From Oscillospiraceae bacterium (GTDB lineage: Bacteria; Bacillota; Clostridia; Oscillospirales; CAG-272), in assembly GCA_015063905.1 (NCBI GenBank), contig SVTF01000001.1, positions 57,431 through 121,430 of the forward strand: a stretch of 64,000 bases of DNA, in the 5' to 3' direction. Below the pieces are notes generated by a model. It saw only the letters and a list, made by a program, of their open reading frames with translations. It made no database searches and was not told the origin of the DNA. Positions 6,926-15,942 of this stretch are shown here, piece by piece (the stretch's first letter is position 1; each line of letters begins with the position of its first letter). A program made the translations under genes and the position numbers.

Positions 6926-8212
6926 TTAATCGAAATAGTGTGAGATTACCCTTTTAGCCTCATGCTTTAAGAGCTGCTCATCTATCGTAGTATATGTGCC
7001 GTTTTCATAAAGTATGTTGCCATCGCAAAGAGTCATAAGTATATCCGACTCTGTCATGCTATAGCATACAGTGGATTCGAAGCTATATGAGGGAATGTTG
7101 TCAAACGACGACATATCCACAAGCACAACGTCTGCCCTGCTCCCAACCTTTATTTCTCCGCAATCCATTCTTCCCTGCGCTATCGCGCCGTTTCGCGTGG
7201 CGCATTTGATCATATCTGCCGCCAAGGTGACCGAAGGGTCCCGCTCTGCGCCCTTATGTATCAGCGTAGCAAACTGAAGCTCACGAAGCACACTTAAGCG
7301 GTTGTTTGATGCAGCGCCATCTGTTCCGAGCGTTACATTTATGCCCGCATCACGCATCTTTTTGTATGGCATGATCCCGCTGCCAAGCTTTAAGTTGCTT
7401 ACGGGATTATGAGCTATACTTATCGGATATTTAGCCATAAGCTTTATATCCTCATCGCTTACCCACACGCAGTGAGCCGCAGTCACGGCATTATCGAGTA
7501 TTCCGTGCTTTGCCAAAAACGCGGTTGGTGTAAGTCCGTGTCGGGCTATACACTCTTCATGCTCAGCCTTGGTTTCCGAGACGTGTATCTGAAAGCCCGT
7601 TTCAAGCTCTTTTGTGAGCGCCCCCACATAGTCAAAGCATTTTGGAACGTTGGAATACTCTGCGTGCAATGACATATCTATCTTTATCCTGCCATCCGCC
7701 TTACCGTTCCAATTCTTATATACGTCAATTGACTCAAGCACTCTTAGATCCTTGGAAAAATCGGCATTGCTATCAAATGACACTATCGAACGAGAAAGAT
7801 TTGCCTTTACTCCCGTTTGCTCCACGGCTTTTGCCGTTTCGTCAAGGAAAAAGTACATATCTGAAAATGATACTACTCCATTTTTAATCATTTCGGCAAT
7901 CGCCAGCATCGACCCCGTGTAGACCCTCTCCTCATTTAAAAGATCCTCCGCGGGAAATATTTTTTCGTTCAACCAACGCTGAAGAGGCAGATCGTCGCCG
8001 TAACCCCGAAACAGTGTCATAGCACTGTGACAGTGCGTATTGTAAAACGCGGGCATAAGAAGATTTCCATTACCCTCTATCACACGGTCAGCATTATATT
8101 CGGGCATCTGCGCTCCAATATACTCTATAGTTTTGTCCTTGATAACAACGTTTACCGTTCCGCTATATCCACAGCTCTCGAGTAGATTTACGTTTTTAAA
8201 TATCAGTGTCAT
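6926..8212 (-). CDS. mtaD: Amidohydrolase, MtaD-type (5'-methylthioadenosine/S-adenosylhomocysteine deaminase)
   Basis: 428 residues of the metal-dependent amidohydrolase family. Metal ligands are visible as THCHSA (His60, His62), HVSET, AAHCVW and GTDGAASNN. A beta-sandwich of N- and C-terminal segments (ISLGV-like start, GSRADVVLVD near the end) completes the fold. MtaD members deaminate methylthioadenosine and S-adenosylhomocysteine; close relatives act on guanine or other purines, so the exact substrate is inferred. It lies 20 bases after a uridine-kinase-like gene and 14 bases before spoVB. Confidence 0.86.
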   Translation of the reverse strand: MTLIFKNVNLLESCGYSGTVNVVIKDKTIEYIGAQMPEYNADRVIEGNGNLLMPAFYNTHCHSAMTLFRGYGDDLPLQRWLNEKIFPAEDLLNEERVYTGSMLAIAEMIKNGVVSFSDMYFFLDETAKAVEQTGVKANLSRSIVSFDSNADFSKDLRVLESIDVYKNWNGKADGRIKIDMSLHAEYSNVPKCFDYVGALTKELETGFQIHVSETKAEHEECIARHGLTPTAFLAKHGILDNAVTAAHCVWVSDEDIKLMAKYPISIAHNPVSNLKLGSGIMPYKKMRDAGINVTLGTDGAASNNRLSVLRELQFATLIHKGAERDPSVTLAADMIKCATRNGAIAQGRMDCGEIKVGSRADVVLVDMSSFDNIPSYSFESTVCYSMTESDILMTLCDGNILYENGTYTTIDEQLLKHEAKRVISHYFD

Positions 8213-8232
8213 CTTTACATCCTCAATACTGT

Positions 8233-9138
8233 TTAAACAAATTCCTTATAAAGTGATCCCTTAGAGATCACGTTGGGCGCTATGCCCTCTATTTTGTCGA
8301 TTCTTTGAAGTATCTCTCTGCTCTGACCATAGTACGCATAGCTTTGGGAAATGCCGCCAAGTAGATTTCTAAGATAGGGCGCAAGAACGTTCATTTCATA
8401 TGCCATAGTAGTGTCGATCCTCACGTCACATCTGTCAAAATATGGGAAGATATTCTTCTCCTCGTTTGCCCGCACTCCGTTCCAAAGCGGAAACGTAAAT
8501 TCAGGTTCAGCTCCCCTGAAATTGCTATCACGGACAAGCCTACGGCATAATCTTATATAGTCAGGCTCAAAAACGTTTCCGTCAACGTCAATCGCGCTCA
8601 TAGGACGAACCGCCAATATCTTGCCTCCCGCTTTTTCGATCACGGAAAGCACCTTGGGATAGAGAACCTGTATTCCCTCAAAAAGAAATACGTCATCATC
8701 GTCTGCGGAAAACTCCTCCCAAACACTTCTCTCACCTGTTTTAAAATCAAATATCGGCTTCTTTGCCCTGCCTTTTTCAAAAAGGTCATGCACAAATTCA
8801 TAAAACAGTTCGCAATCCAGAGTGTCGGGTGAATCAAAATCCGCCTTTGTGAGATCGGTATCCTTTAAATCCTCTTTTGAAAAGTTATCCTTGTAAAAAT
8901 CGTCAAGAGATATGACATGCACAATTTTTTGGCTGTCACCAAGATGCGAAATAAGCTTTTTTGCCGCCGTGGTCTTTCCGGAGCACGTGGGTCCTGTGAG
9001 TCCGACAACTCGCACATCTTTACCATCACACAGCTCGGATACTCCACGCGACAGCGCTCTCTCAAATTCTTCATCACACAAATGAACAAAATCCGAGTCT
9101 ATTTTCAAAAATCCCTTTTTAATATTCCTATCCATCAT
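8233..9138 (-). CDS. Uridine kinase / phosphoribulokinase-family P-loop kinase
   Basis: About 300 residues. The Walker A motif GPTCSGKT is near residues 50-57, with the family's SLDDFYKD at the acceptor region and an FDSPDTLD segment. The N-terminal 40 residues are an extra domain of unknown role, and the C-terminus is helical. This matches the long 'uridine kinase-like' proteins of Clostridia rather than 210-residue Udk. The substrate is probably a nucleoside, but this is not certain. Three starts are possible: TTG 9141, ATG 9138 and ATG 9135. GGGAGGTG lies 7-10 bases before the first two. Confidence 0.78.
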   Translation of the reverse strand: MMDRNIKKGFLKIDSDFVHLCDEEFERALSRGVSELCDGKDVRVVGLTGPTCSGKTTAAKKLISHLGDSQKIVHVISLDDFYKDNFSKEDLKDTDLTKADFDSPDTLDCELFYEFVHDLFEKGRAKKPIFDFKTGERSVWEEFSADDDDVFLFEGIQVLYPKVLSVIEKAGGKILAVRPMSAIDVDGNVFEPDYIRLCRRLVRDSNFRGAEPEFTFPLWNGVRANEEKNIFPYFDRCDVRIDTTMAYEMNVLAPYLRNLLGGISQSYAYYGQSREILQRIDKIEGIAPNVISKGSLYKEFV

Positions 9139-9179
9139 CAAGCTAACACCTCCCGGGTGATAAGTTTTTGCTTTGAATA

Positions 9180-10688
9180 TTAAACGAGTCCTCTCCTCAA
9201 ATAGAATTCACGCGCGCTCTCAAGCTTTGCCTCCGTTTTGTTATCCGAAAGATACTCATACGGATACTTTGGATTGAAAAATCTTTCTATAGCGCGCTTT
9301 TCTCCGTTAGCGGGGTTGTAATCCACAAACTTTGATACAGCGCCGGCTCCGCATGCGAATATGGAGTGTATCTCCTCCATCATGTATATGTTATATAATC
9401 CCTTATGGCCTTCAAGAGCAAATCCTACATTCTCATAATTCCCAACAGTATTTTTCTGACGGTACATATAGTAAGGCTGATAGCCTTCATGCTGAGCAGT
9501 TATCTGTGAGTAGTCTACGCATTTTCCTACATCTCCGCCACGCACCGAATATATGTGCGTGCTGCTCTTTAGAATGTCACTTGCTTTTTTGACACTAAAG
9601 GTATGTACGGTTATGTTTTCCGGTCTCAATGCAACCACTTTATCATATGATGACGAAAAGCTTGCAAACTTATCTCCGGGCAACCCCGCTATCATATCAG
9701 TATTGATCACCTTTACGCCCGAATTGCGTACAACGTCATAGGCACGAAGAAAGTCCTCCGCGGTGTGAGCTCTGCCGATGATGCGAAGCACGTCATCATT
9801 CAGAGTCTGCGGATTAACGCTTATACGTGTTACCCCGTGCTTAACGGCAATCGACATCTTTTCGGCATCGATCGTATCGGGCCTTCCCGCCTCAAGCGTA
9901 TACTCATCAACAGTTGATACGTCATAGCTTTCGTCAATGAGAGCCAACAACCATTCAAGCTGCGTAGCATCAAGCGTTGTAGGCGTTCCTCCGCCGATAT
10001 ACACAGTTTTTACGCGCAATCCAAGCTCCCCGATCAACGCAAAGGTCTTTTTGATCTCGTCTCCCAGAGCAATAAGATAATCAGGAATAGTTGAGAGCAA
10101 CTTTTTAGAAGTATATGACACAAAGGAGCAATATGCGCATCTTGTCGGGCAAAACGGTATCGAAATATATACACTGCACTCACGCGCATCGGCACTCTTA
10201 ACTAACTCTGCCTCATTCAGAGCCACCTCTGTTGCAAGCGCCGCTTTTTTGGGAATAACAAAATAGTCACTGACAAGCGTCTTTTTGACTCTCGTCTTGC
10301 TCATTCCGCTCTCCAGCATCTCGGTTGCCACCTTTGAAGGTCTTACACCTACCAGCATTCCCCAAGACGGACGGTAAGATATCACCTCTCCGCACACCGA
10401 CAGTATCGCATCACCTACAGCTATTTTTTTGAGCCTGTCGTGAGTAATATCATCACGGTGACCGTATATCTTCTCACATGATGCGTATTTCTCATCCAGT
10501 GTCAACTCCGCAAATACCTGCACGTCGTTTTCATTTTCCTCAAGCCTCAATGTCAGCTCGGGGACCGCAACGTCATTTTCTATATCAGTGTCAACATCTT
10601 TCTCGGAAAATCTTTCGCCCGGGAAAAATATCATACACAAAGTCTGAACATAATATTGATTTATGTTTCCGCTTACATTAAGCTTCAT
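9180..10688 (-). CDS. hemZ: HemZ-type coproporphyrinogen dehydrogenase (radical SAM)
   Basis: 502 residues. A distinct N-terminal domain of about 165 residues precedes the radical SAM core. The cluster motif is Cys180-x3-Cys184-x2-Cys187 (PFCPTRCAYCSF). YIGGGTPTTL and VNPQTLNDDVL follow, both typical of the HemN/HemZ group. HemZ is the oxygen-independent coproporphyrinogen III oxidase-like protein common in Clostridia. Several HemN relatives instead handle haem or other cofactors, and no other haem gene is nearby, so the substrate is unproven. Order dtd-hemZ behind rel is widespread in Clostridia. Confidence 0.85.
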   Translation of the reverse strand: MKLNVSGNINQYYVQTLCMIFFPGERFSEKDVDTDIENDVAVPELTLRLEENENDVQVFAELTLDEKYASCEKIYGHRDDITHDRLKKIAVGDAILSVCGEVISYRPSWGMLVGVRPSKVATEMLESGMSKTRVKKTLVSDYFVIPKKAALATEVALNEAELVKSADARECSVYISIPFCPTRCAYCSFVSYTSKKLLSTIPDYLIALGDEIKKTFALIGELGLRVKTVYIGGGTPTTLDATQLEWLLALIDESYDVSTVDEYTLEAGRPDTIDAEKMSIAVKHGVTRISVNPQTLNDDVLRIIGRAHTAEDFLRAYDVVRNSGVKVINTDMIAGLPGDKFASFSSSYDKVVALRPENITVHTFSVKKASDILKSSTHIYSVRGGDVGKCVDYSQITAQHEGYQPYYMYRQKNTVGNYENVGFALEGHKGLYNIYMMEEIHSIFACGAGAVSKFVDYNPANGEKRAIERFFNPKYPYEYLSDNKTEAKLESAREFYLRRGLV

Positions 10689-10711
10689 TTTTGGATCCTA
10701 TCCCTTTTCTT

Positions 10712-11173
10712 TTACTGTTTCTTACTTTTGAGAACTTCGCTGTCCATAACTATAGTGACTGGACCGTCATTAATGAGTGAAACCTTCATATCGGCGCCGA
10801 ATATACCACTCTCAACTCGACGCAAGTGTTTTGCCATCAAACTGATAAAATACTCGTAAAGTCTTTTTGCCTCGTCTACGGGAGCAGACCCCAGATAGTC
10901 GGGGCGATTGCCGTGCCTATAATTTGCCAAAAGAGTAAACTGGGATATTATCAAAGCCTCTCCGTCTATATCCATAACAGAACGGTTCATCTTGCCTGCG
11001 TCATCGCAGAAAATTCGAAGCTTGCCTATTTTCTCGGCAAGCAGCTCGGCATCGGCATCCGTGTCTCCCTGAGCCACTCCAAGCAATATCATAAGTCCTT
11101 CTTTGCACGAACCTATCAGCTTGCCGTCAACCGTCACAGACGATTCGCTCACCCTTTGCAATATCGCTTTCAT
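10712..11173 (-). CDS. dtd: D-aminoacyl-tRNA deacylase
   Basis: 153 residues, the normal length. The two active-site motifs are present: ISQFTLLA near 76-83 and LINDGPVTI near 131-139. Dtd hydrolyses D-amino acids (and mischarged glycine) from tRNA. The ATG is preceded by AAGAAGGGA. The rel-dtd pairing is conserved across Firmicutes. Here they are separated by a 265-base gap holding two copies of an intergenic repeat, so dtd may have its own promoter, although I could not find a convincing one. Confidence 0.96.
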   Translation of the reverse strand: MKAILQRVSESSVTVDGKLIGSCKEGLMILLGVAQGDTDADAELLAEKIGKLRIFCDDAGKMNRSVMDIDGEALIISQFTLLANYRHGNRPDYLGSAPVDEAKRLYEYFISLMAKHLRRVESGIFGADMKVSLINDGPVTIVMDSEVLKSKKQ

Positions 11174-11260
11174 ATTTTTCCCTTCTTTTTTTTGCTATTA
11201 ATTTTGACAATTATCAAGCGAAATAAACTCTAATACAGTCTCACAATCAGTTGTAGGCAG

Positions 11261-11311
11261 AAAATACAAATTAAACGAACTCTGCCTCTAAAGTTCTTTT
11301 GCCTACTTTTC
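11261..11311. repeat. Intergenic repeat, copy A
   Basis: About 51 bases running AAAATACAAATTAAACGAAC... through TCTGCCTC to GTTCTTTTGCCTACTTTTC. It is repeated with about 88% identity at 11371-11422, in the same orientation, within the rel-dtd gap. No coding potential. Confidence 0.8.
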
Positions 11312-11370
11312 GTATCGATTTGCATAAAACGTTGATTTTACTTGTTTTCTTCCCCGTCAGCAGTGAGCGA

Positions 11371-11438
11371 AAAATACAAGTTAATCAAACTCTGCCTCGA
11401 AAAGTTCTTTTGCCTACTTTTCTTTCAAGAAAAGTAGG
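11371..11438. repeat. Intergenic repeat, copy B, ending in a hairpin
   Basis: This second copy (11371-11422) is extended by a near-perfect inverted repeat, CCTACTTTTCTT-TC-AAGAAAAGTAGG at 11413-11438, that abuts the rel stop codon. Read on the - strand it could act as a terminator for rel, but the T-run after the stem is poor. Confidence 0.75.
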
Positions 11439-13688
11439 TTAAGAGAAGCCTCTGCCCACACTCTCCACACCGTCAAGAGAACGAAGTCTTGAAACAATGG
11501 AGTTGTAGTGATCAATGTTTTTACAGCTTATCTTAAGACTGATAATACACCTGCCATTATTGCGCTTTTGCGAATTTACATGAAGAATAGCAACCTTCAT
11601 ATCCGCCAGCGCAACTGCAACGTCGGCAAGCATACCGACTCTGTCCTCGGTAAATAGCTGCAAAAGTGCCTCGTAGTAGTTTTTGGAGCTGTCCTGAACA
11701 TCATGTGCTTCCCAATGCGCTTCAACCCAACGGTCAGACAACTCGAGCTTTTTGAGTCCCTCCACCACGTTGGGACAGTCCTGCTTATGAATAGAAATGC
11801 CGTATCCCTTGGTTATAAATCCAATAACATCGTCTCCGGGCAATGGGTTGCAGCATTTCGCAAATTTAACCTGGCATCCGCTCTCGCCATCAACGATTAT
11901 GCCGCTATTGGACTTGATATGCTTGGGGCGGGCAGTAGATTTTTGCATAAGCTCCTGCTCGGTAACGAGAACGGGCTCTGCAGCCTGCTCGGCGAGCTTG
12001 TTTATCTCTTCCTTCAGCTTACCAGCTATCTTGTTAAGAGATATTCCGCCGTATCCCACCGCGTTAAACATATCATCCGCGGTATTAAATCCAACTCTCT
12101 GACCGACGGTTGTAAGTATCTCGTTTTTCTGCTGATCGCCAAGCTTTACGCCGTGCTTTTTGATCTCACCGTCAATAATTGATCGTCCAAGCAGGATATT
12201 CTCCGCCCTCGATTCCTTTTTAAACCACTGTCTTATCTTTGACTTGGACTCACTGGTTTTAACAATATTGAGCCAATCTCGGCTGGGTCCCTTTGAGCTT
12301 GACGAGGTAAGCACCTCTACTATCTCTCCGTTCTCAACCACACGATCTATCGGAACTATCATGCCGTTTATCTTGGCACCTATCATTTTGTTTCCGACTG
12401 CCGAGTGTATGGCATATGCAAAGTCTATAACTGTTGCTCCCTGAGGCAATGCTATAACGTCACCCTTGGGGGTAAATACGAACACTTCATCGTGGAAAAT
12501 ATCGGTTTTGAGCGCATTAATAAACTCATCGGGGTCCTGGGTCTCTCCCTCGGTTTCAATAAGCCTTGAGATCCACTCAAGCTTTTTATCCATCTCTTCC
12601 TTGCTGGAGGCTCCCGACTTGTATTTCCAGTGTGCCGCAATACCGTATTCCGCTATATGATGCATCTCTTTGGTTCTTATCTGCACCTCAAAAGGAATTC
12701 CGTCACGTCCAATAACCGTGGTATGCAAGGAACGGTACATATTGGGCTTCGGCGTGGAAATATAGTCCTTAAAGCGTCCGGGTATAGAGTTGAACATCTC
12801 GTGAATAATTCCAAGTGCAGTATAGCACTCAAGCTCAGTATCCACGATAACTCTGACGGCATAAAAGTCATATATCTCGTCAAAGCTCTTGTTTTGGTTA
12901 TACATTTTCTTGTAGATACTGTAAACCGTCTTTATTCTTCCTTCGAGCGTAAAGTGTATATGATTTTCCGCCATTTTCTCTGAAATAACGGAACGAATGC
13001 TCTCAATAACGTTCAGGCTTTGCCCATATTTGTTTTCTATCTCTGTCTTGACCTCGTTGTATCCTATCGGATCAAGATACTGTATTCCAAGATTCTCAAG
13101 CTCCTGCTTGATCTTCTGTATGCCGAGTCTGTGGGCTAAAGGCGCGTAGACCTGCATAGTTTCAAGCGCCGTAAGCCTTCTTTTATGATCCGCTTTAGCC
13201 TCAAGCGTTCTCATATTGTGCAATCTATCGCACAGCTTGATAAATATTACTCTGACGTCCTTGGACATTGCGAGCAGCATCTTTCGAATGTTTTCAATAT
13301 GCTGCTCCTCTTTATCCTCTATCTGCAAGGATACTATCTTTGTCAGTCCGTCAACAAGCATGGCAACGTCTTGGCCAAATTCTTTCTGTATTGCTCCAAG
13401 ATCAACCTTATCCGCACAGTCCTCCACCGTATCGTGAAGCAAAGCCGCGCAAATAGAGTCTGTATCAAGCTCAAGTCCAGCCACGATCTCCGCAACCGCC
13501 AAAGGATGCGAGATATAAGGCTCTCCGCTCTGCCTGAACTGACCGCAATGAAGCTCCTTTGCATATTCGTAAGCGCGTTTTATCTTATCCAGATCATATT
13601 TTTTGCCTGTTACGCGCAAAAGGTCAAATAGTCTGTTGGCGTTGAATTCGCCATCTCGATTCAAAGTGTTCTGTTCCATAAAAATCAA
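11439..13688 (-). CDS. rel: Bifunctional (p)ppGpp synthetase/hydrolase Rel
   Basis: 749 residues with the full long-RSH layout. An HD hydrolase domain (about 30-190) has intact motifs: ISHPLAVAEI, LLHDTVEDC and LCDRLHNMRTL. The synthetase domain (about 225-345) has YDFYAVRVIV, then RFKDYISTPKPNMYRSLHTTV and EVQIRTKEMH. A TGS domain (about 395-455) is followed by a helical/zinc-finger-like region and a C-terminal ACT domain. Both activities should therefore be present, which is usual for the single Rel of Firmicutes. The TTG at 13688 sits at ideal distance from GGAGGGAG; an ATG three codons later (13679) is the alternative. Confidence 0.97.
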   Translation of the reverse strand: MIFMEQNTLNRDGEFNANRLFDLLRVTGKKYDLDKIKRAYEYAKELHCGQFRQSGEPYISHPLAVAEIVAGLELDTDSICAALLHDTVEDCADKVDLGAIQKEFGQDVAMLVDGLTKIVSLQIEDKEEQHIENIRKMLLAMSKDVRVIFIKLCDRLHNMRTLEAKADHKRRLTALETMQVYAPLAHRLGIQKIKQELENLGIQYLDPIGYNEVKTEIENKYGQSLNVIESIRSVISEKMAENHIHFTLEGRIKTVYSIYKKMYNQNKSFDEIYDFYAVRVIVDTELECYTALGIIHEMFNSIPGRFKDYISTPKPNMYRSLHTTVIGRDGIPFEVQIRTKEMHHIAEYGIAAHWKYKSGASSKEEMDKKLEWISRLIETEGETQDPDEFINALKTDIFHDEVFVFTPKGDVIALPQGATVIDFAYAIHSAVGNKMIGAKINGMIVPIDRVVENGEIVEVLTSSSSKGPSRDWLNIVKTSESKSKIRQWFKKESRAENILLGRSIIDGEIKKHGVKLGDQQKNEILTTVGQRVGFNTADDMFNAVGYGGISLNKIAGKLKEEINKLAEQAAEPVLVTEQELMQKSTARPKHIKSNSGIIVDGESGCQVKFAKCCNPLPGDDVIGFITKGYGISIHKQDCPNVVEGLKKLELSDRWVEAHWEAHDVQDSSKNYYEALLQLFTEDRVGMLADVAVALADMKVAILHVNSQKRNNGRCIISLKISCKNIDHYNSIVSRLRSLDGVESVGRGFS

Positions 13689-13745
13689 AAATCTCCCTCC
13701 GGCACTATTGCGCCGAACCGTTTTGAAATTAATAACGCTAAATAA

Positions 13746-15929
13746 TCATGTCTTTGCATACATTGTCAAAATCCTTTGATATGTTGAGGATTCCTCAATG
13801 TTAGTCTTTGATGCGTTTTTGCATACCTCAAGATAGAAAAAATCTTGCTCCTGTTCGTCCAAGTTGCATACGTTTATTTCACTCAATATCTTGACCATTA
13901 TGCGCAGCTTCAATCCGTCATAACAACCTAAAGAGCTCTCTGCAAGCTGGTGCGGAAGTGCCCTATAATTGAAAAGCGTACGTCCGCATGCATTCTCATA
14001 TCTTAAGAATTTATATATTTCTGCTATCTGCGCTCTCGTAGGAATTATATCCTCACGCGAACTAAAAGGTTCGCCGCAAGTTAGCTTTTTATAATCCTCA
14101 CGGTCGATCTCGTACTGCTTTTCAAGCTGCTCTGTCAATCTTATATCCTGTAGGATAAGCTGAACTGAGCTTTTACCGCGAAATTCATTAATGCTCAGCT
14201 GACACAGAACATCAACGCGTTCGCCCACGTAATAGTCCAAAGAAGACAGTCCAACTCCAAAATACACTGCTCCGAAGCAATATGCGCCACGGGACAGCAT
14301 AAGCTTTGTGTGTTTTCCCGCACCCATTGGAGTCATCTTATCAATCACAAGATCCTTGATTATAAACGTCGGCGTTGGATTTGCAACTCCAAACGGCTCA
14401 AGGCGTGATAAATCAGCTACGGTGGCAAGATCTGCTTCATCGGGAGATATCTCGCAGTCGGCCTCCAAGCTTACTCCAAGGTCTTCATCATTCAATTGCT
14501 TTTGGGCATACTCATTGATCCTTTTTCTGAATTCATCAACGTTGCATCTGGTCACGGAAAGCCCCGCCGCCAATTCATGTCCTCCGAACTGAATAAGCAA
14601 GTCTTTGCAGTAATCAAGAGCTTCCACAAGATTCATTCCCTTTATGCTTCTTCCGGACCCTTTACCCACGTCATTATATCCGGGCTCTCCGTCAACAGAT
14701 CCTTCAAATGAGATCAGTATGGACGGCAATCCGTATTTTTCCGTTATTCTTGAAGATACTATTCCTATTATTCCCTGCTGCCACTTATCATTGTCAAGAA
14801 CTATTACCTTATCACGCTTAAGATCGCAGGTCTCTTCTATCATAGCGTACGCTTTGTCGGCTATATAGTTCTCCTGTCTTTGCCTTTCGCTATTTATCTC
14901 GCAAAGCTCATCTGCTTTCATAAAGGCGATTTTTTCGTCCTTCTCCAAAAGCAGCTCTACCGCCTTTGCCGCAGAGCTTATTCTTCCCGCGGCATTAATA
15001 CGCGGTGCCAATGAAAAGCTGATAAATCCTGAATTGATCTTTCTTTTTTTGGGTGGGAACTTTTCTACGGTCGTCGGTCTCGTCGCCGCCTCTATAAGTG
15101 CGGCAAGACCCACGCGATCGGTCTCCTCGATAGATACCAATCCGCGCTTGACTATGTATCTGTTTTCGTCCGATAGAGGCATTACGTCTGCCACTGTCCC
15201 CATAGCAACAAGATCCAAATACTCGGAGCATATTCTTTCGGTACACTCTTCCACGCCAAGCTCAGAACAGCGCATGATCTCATATGCGCAAATGAGCTTA
15301 AACACGACTCCGACACCCGCAAGCTCCTTAAACGGGTACGGGCAATCCGGTCTGTGAGGATTGACTACCGCGCATGCATCGGGAAGCTGTCCGTGACATT
15401 CGTGATGGTCGGTCACGACAACATCGATTCCAAGCTCCTTTGCATATGCAGTTTCTTTTACCGCGGTTATTCCCGTATCAACGGTTATCATAAGCTGCGT
15501 TCCCGAGCTTTTGAGTGTGTCTATTGCCGCCAAAGAGAGTCCGTACCCCTCTTTTGCTCTTACGGGAATGTAGTAGTCAACCTTGGCTCCCAACGATTCA
15601 AGATATGTGTAAAGCAGCGTTACCGAGGTAACTCCGTCAACGTCATAGTCTCCATATATCGTTATCTTCTCTCCACACTCAACAGCCTGCGATATTCTCA
15701 ACACCGCATGCCTCATATCTGCCATCATATACGGATCGTGCAGCGAAGACAAGGAAGCATTCATAAATCTATCCGCGGCGTCTACATCTGTATATCCTCT
15801 GTTATATAATAATCTTGCCAAAACGCAGGACATGCCCGACGCACCGGCAATATCGTTTATCTTACTGTCGGCTGCGGCATCACCCGGCGTGTAGCGCAAA
15901 CCCCAGCCTTTATTTTTATTTAAACTCAT
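13746..15929 (-). CDS. recJ: Single-strand-specific DNA exonuclease RecJ
   Basis: 727 residues from ATG 15929, which has GGAG six bases upstream; the track's start at 15950 is a TTG without a ribosome site. The DHH phosphoesterase core shows IYGDYDVDGVTS, ITVDTGITA and VTDHHECH, and the DHHA1 domain has FGGHELAAGLSV. An OB-fold part and a C-terminal extension of about 170 residues follow. RecJ degrades 5' ends of single strands in recombination and repair. recJ-rel-dtd order is typical of Clostridia. The gap to rel is 57 bases and contains a small GC-rich hairpin next to the rel ribosome site. Confidence 0.96.
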   Translation of the reverse strand: MSLNKNKGWGLRYTPGDAAADSKINDIAGASGMSCVLARLLYNRGYTDVDAADRFMNASLSSLHDPYMMADMRHAVLRISQAVECGEKITIYGDYDVDGVTSVTLLYTYLESLGAKVDYYIPVRAKEGYGLSLAAIDTLKSSGTQLMITVDTGITAVKETAYAKELGIDVVVTDHHECHGQLPDACAVVNPHRPDCPYPFKELAGVGVVFKLICAYEIMRCSELGVEECTERICSEYLDLVAMGTVADVMPLSDENRYIVKRGLVSIEETDRVGLAALIEAATRPTTVEKFPPKKRKINSGFISFSLAPRINAAGRISSAAKAVELLLEKDEKIAFMKADELCEINSERQRQENYIADKAYAMIEETCDLKRDKVIVLDNDKWQQGIIGIVSSRITEKYGLPSILISFEGSVDGEPGYNDVGKGSGRSIKGMNLVEALDYCKDLLIQFGGHELAAGLSVTRCNVDEFRKRINEYAQKQLNDEDLGVSLEADCEISPDEADLATVADLSRLEPFGVANPTPTFIIKDLVIDKMTPMGAGKHTKLMLSRGAYCFGAVYFGVGLSSLDYYVGERVDVLCQLSINEFRGKSSVQLILQDIRLTEQLEKQYEIDREDYKKLTCGEPFSSREDIIPTRAQIAEIYKFLRYENACGRTLFNYRALPHQLAESSLGCYDGLKLRIMVKILSEINVCNLDEQEQDFFYLEVCKNASKTNIEESSTYQRILTMYAKT

Positions 15930-15942
15930 TTTAACTCCAAAA

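Noticed and set aside
13680-13745. Promoter for rel in the recJ-rel gap
   Set aside because: Only a small CGGC/GCCG hairpin and the GGAGGGAG site are seen; no hexamer pair at a usable spacing.
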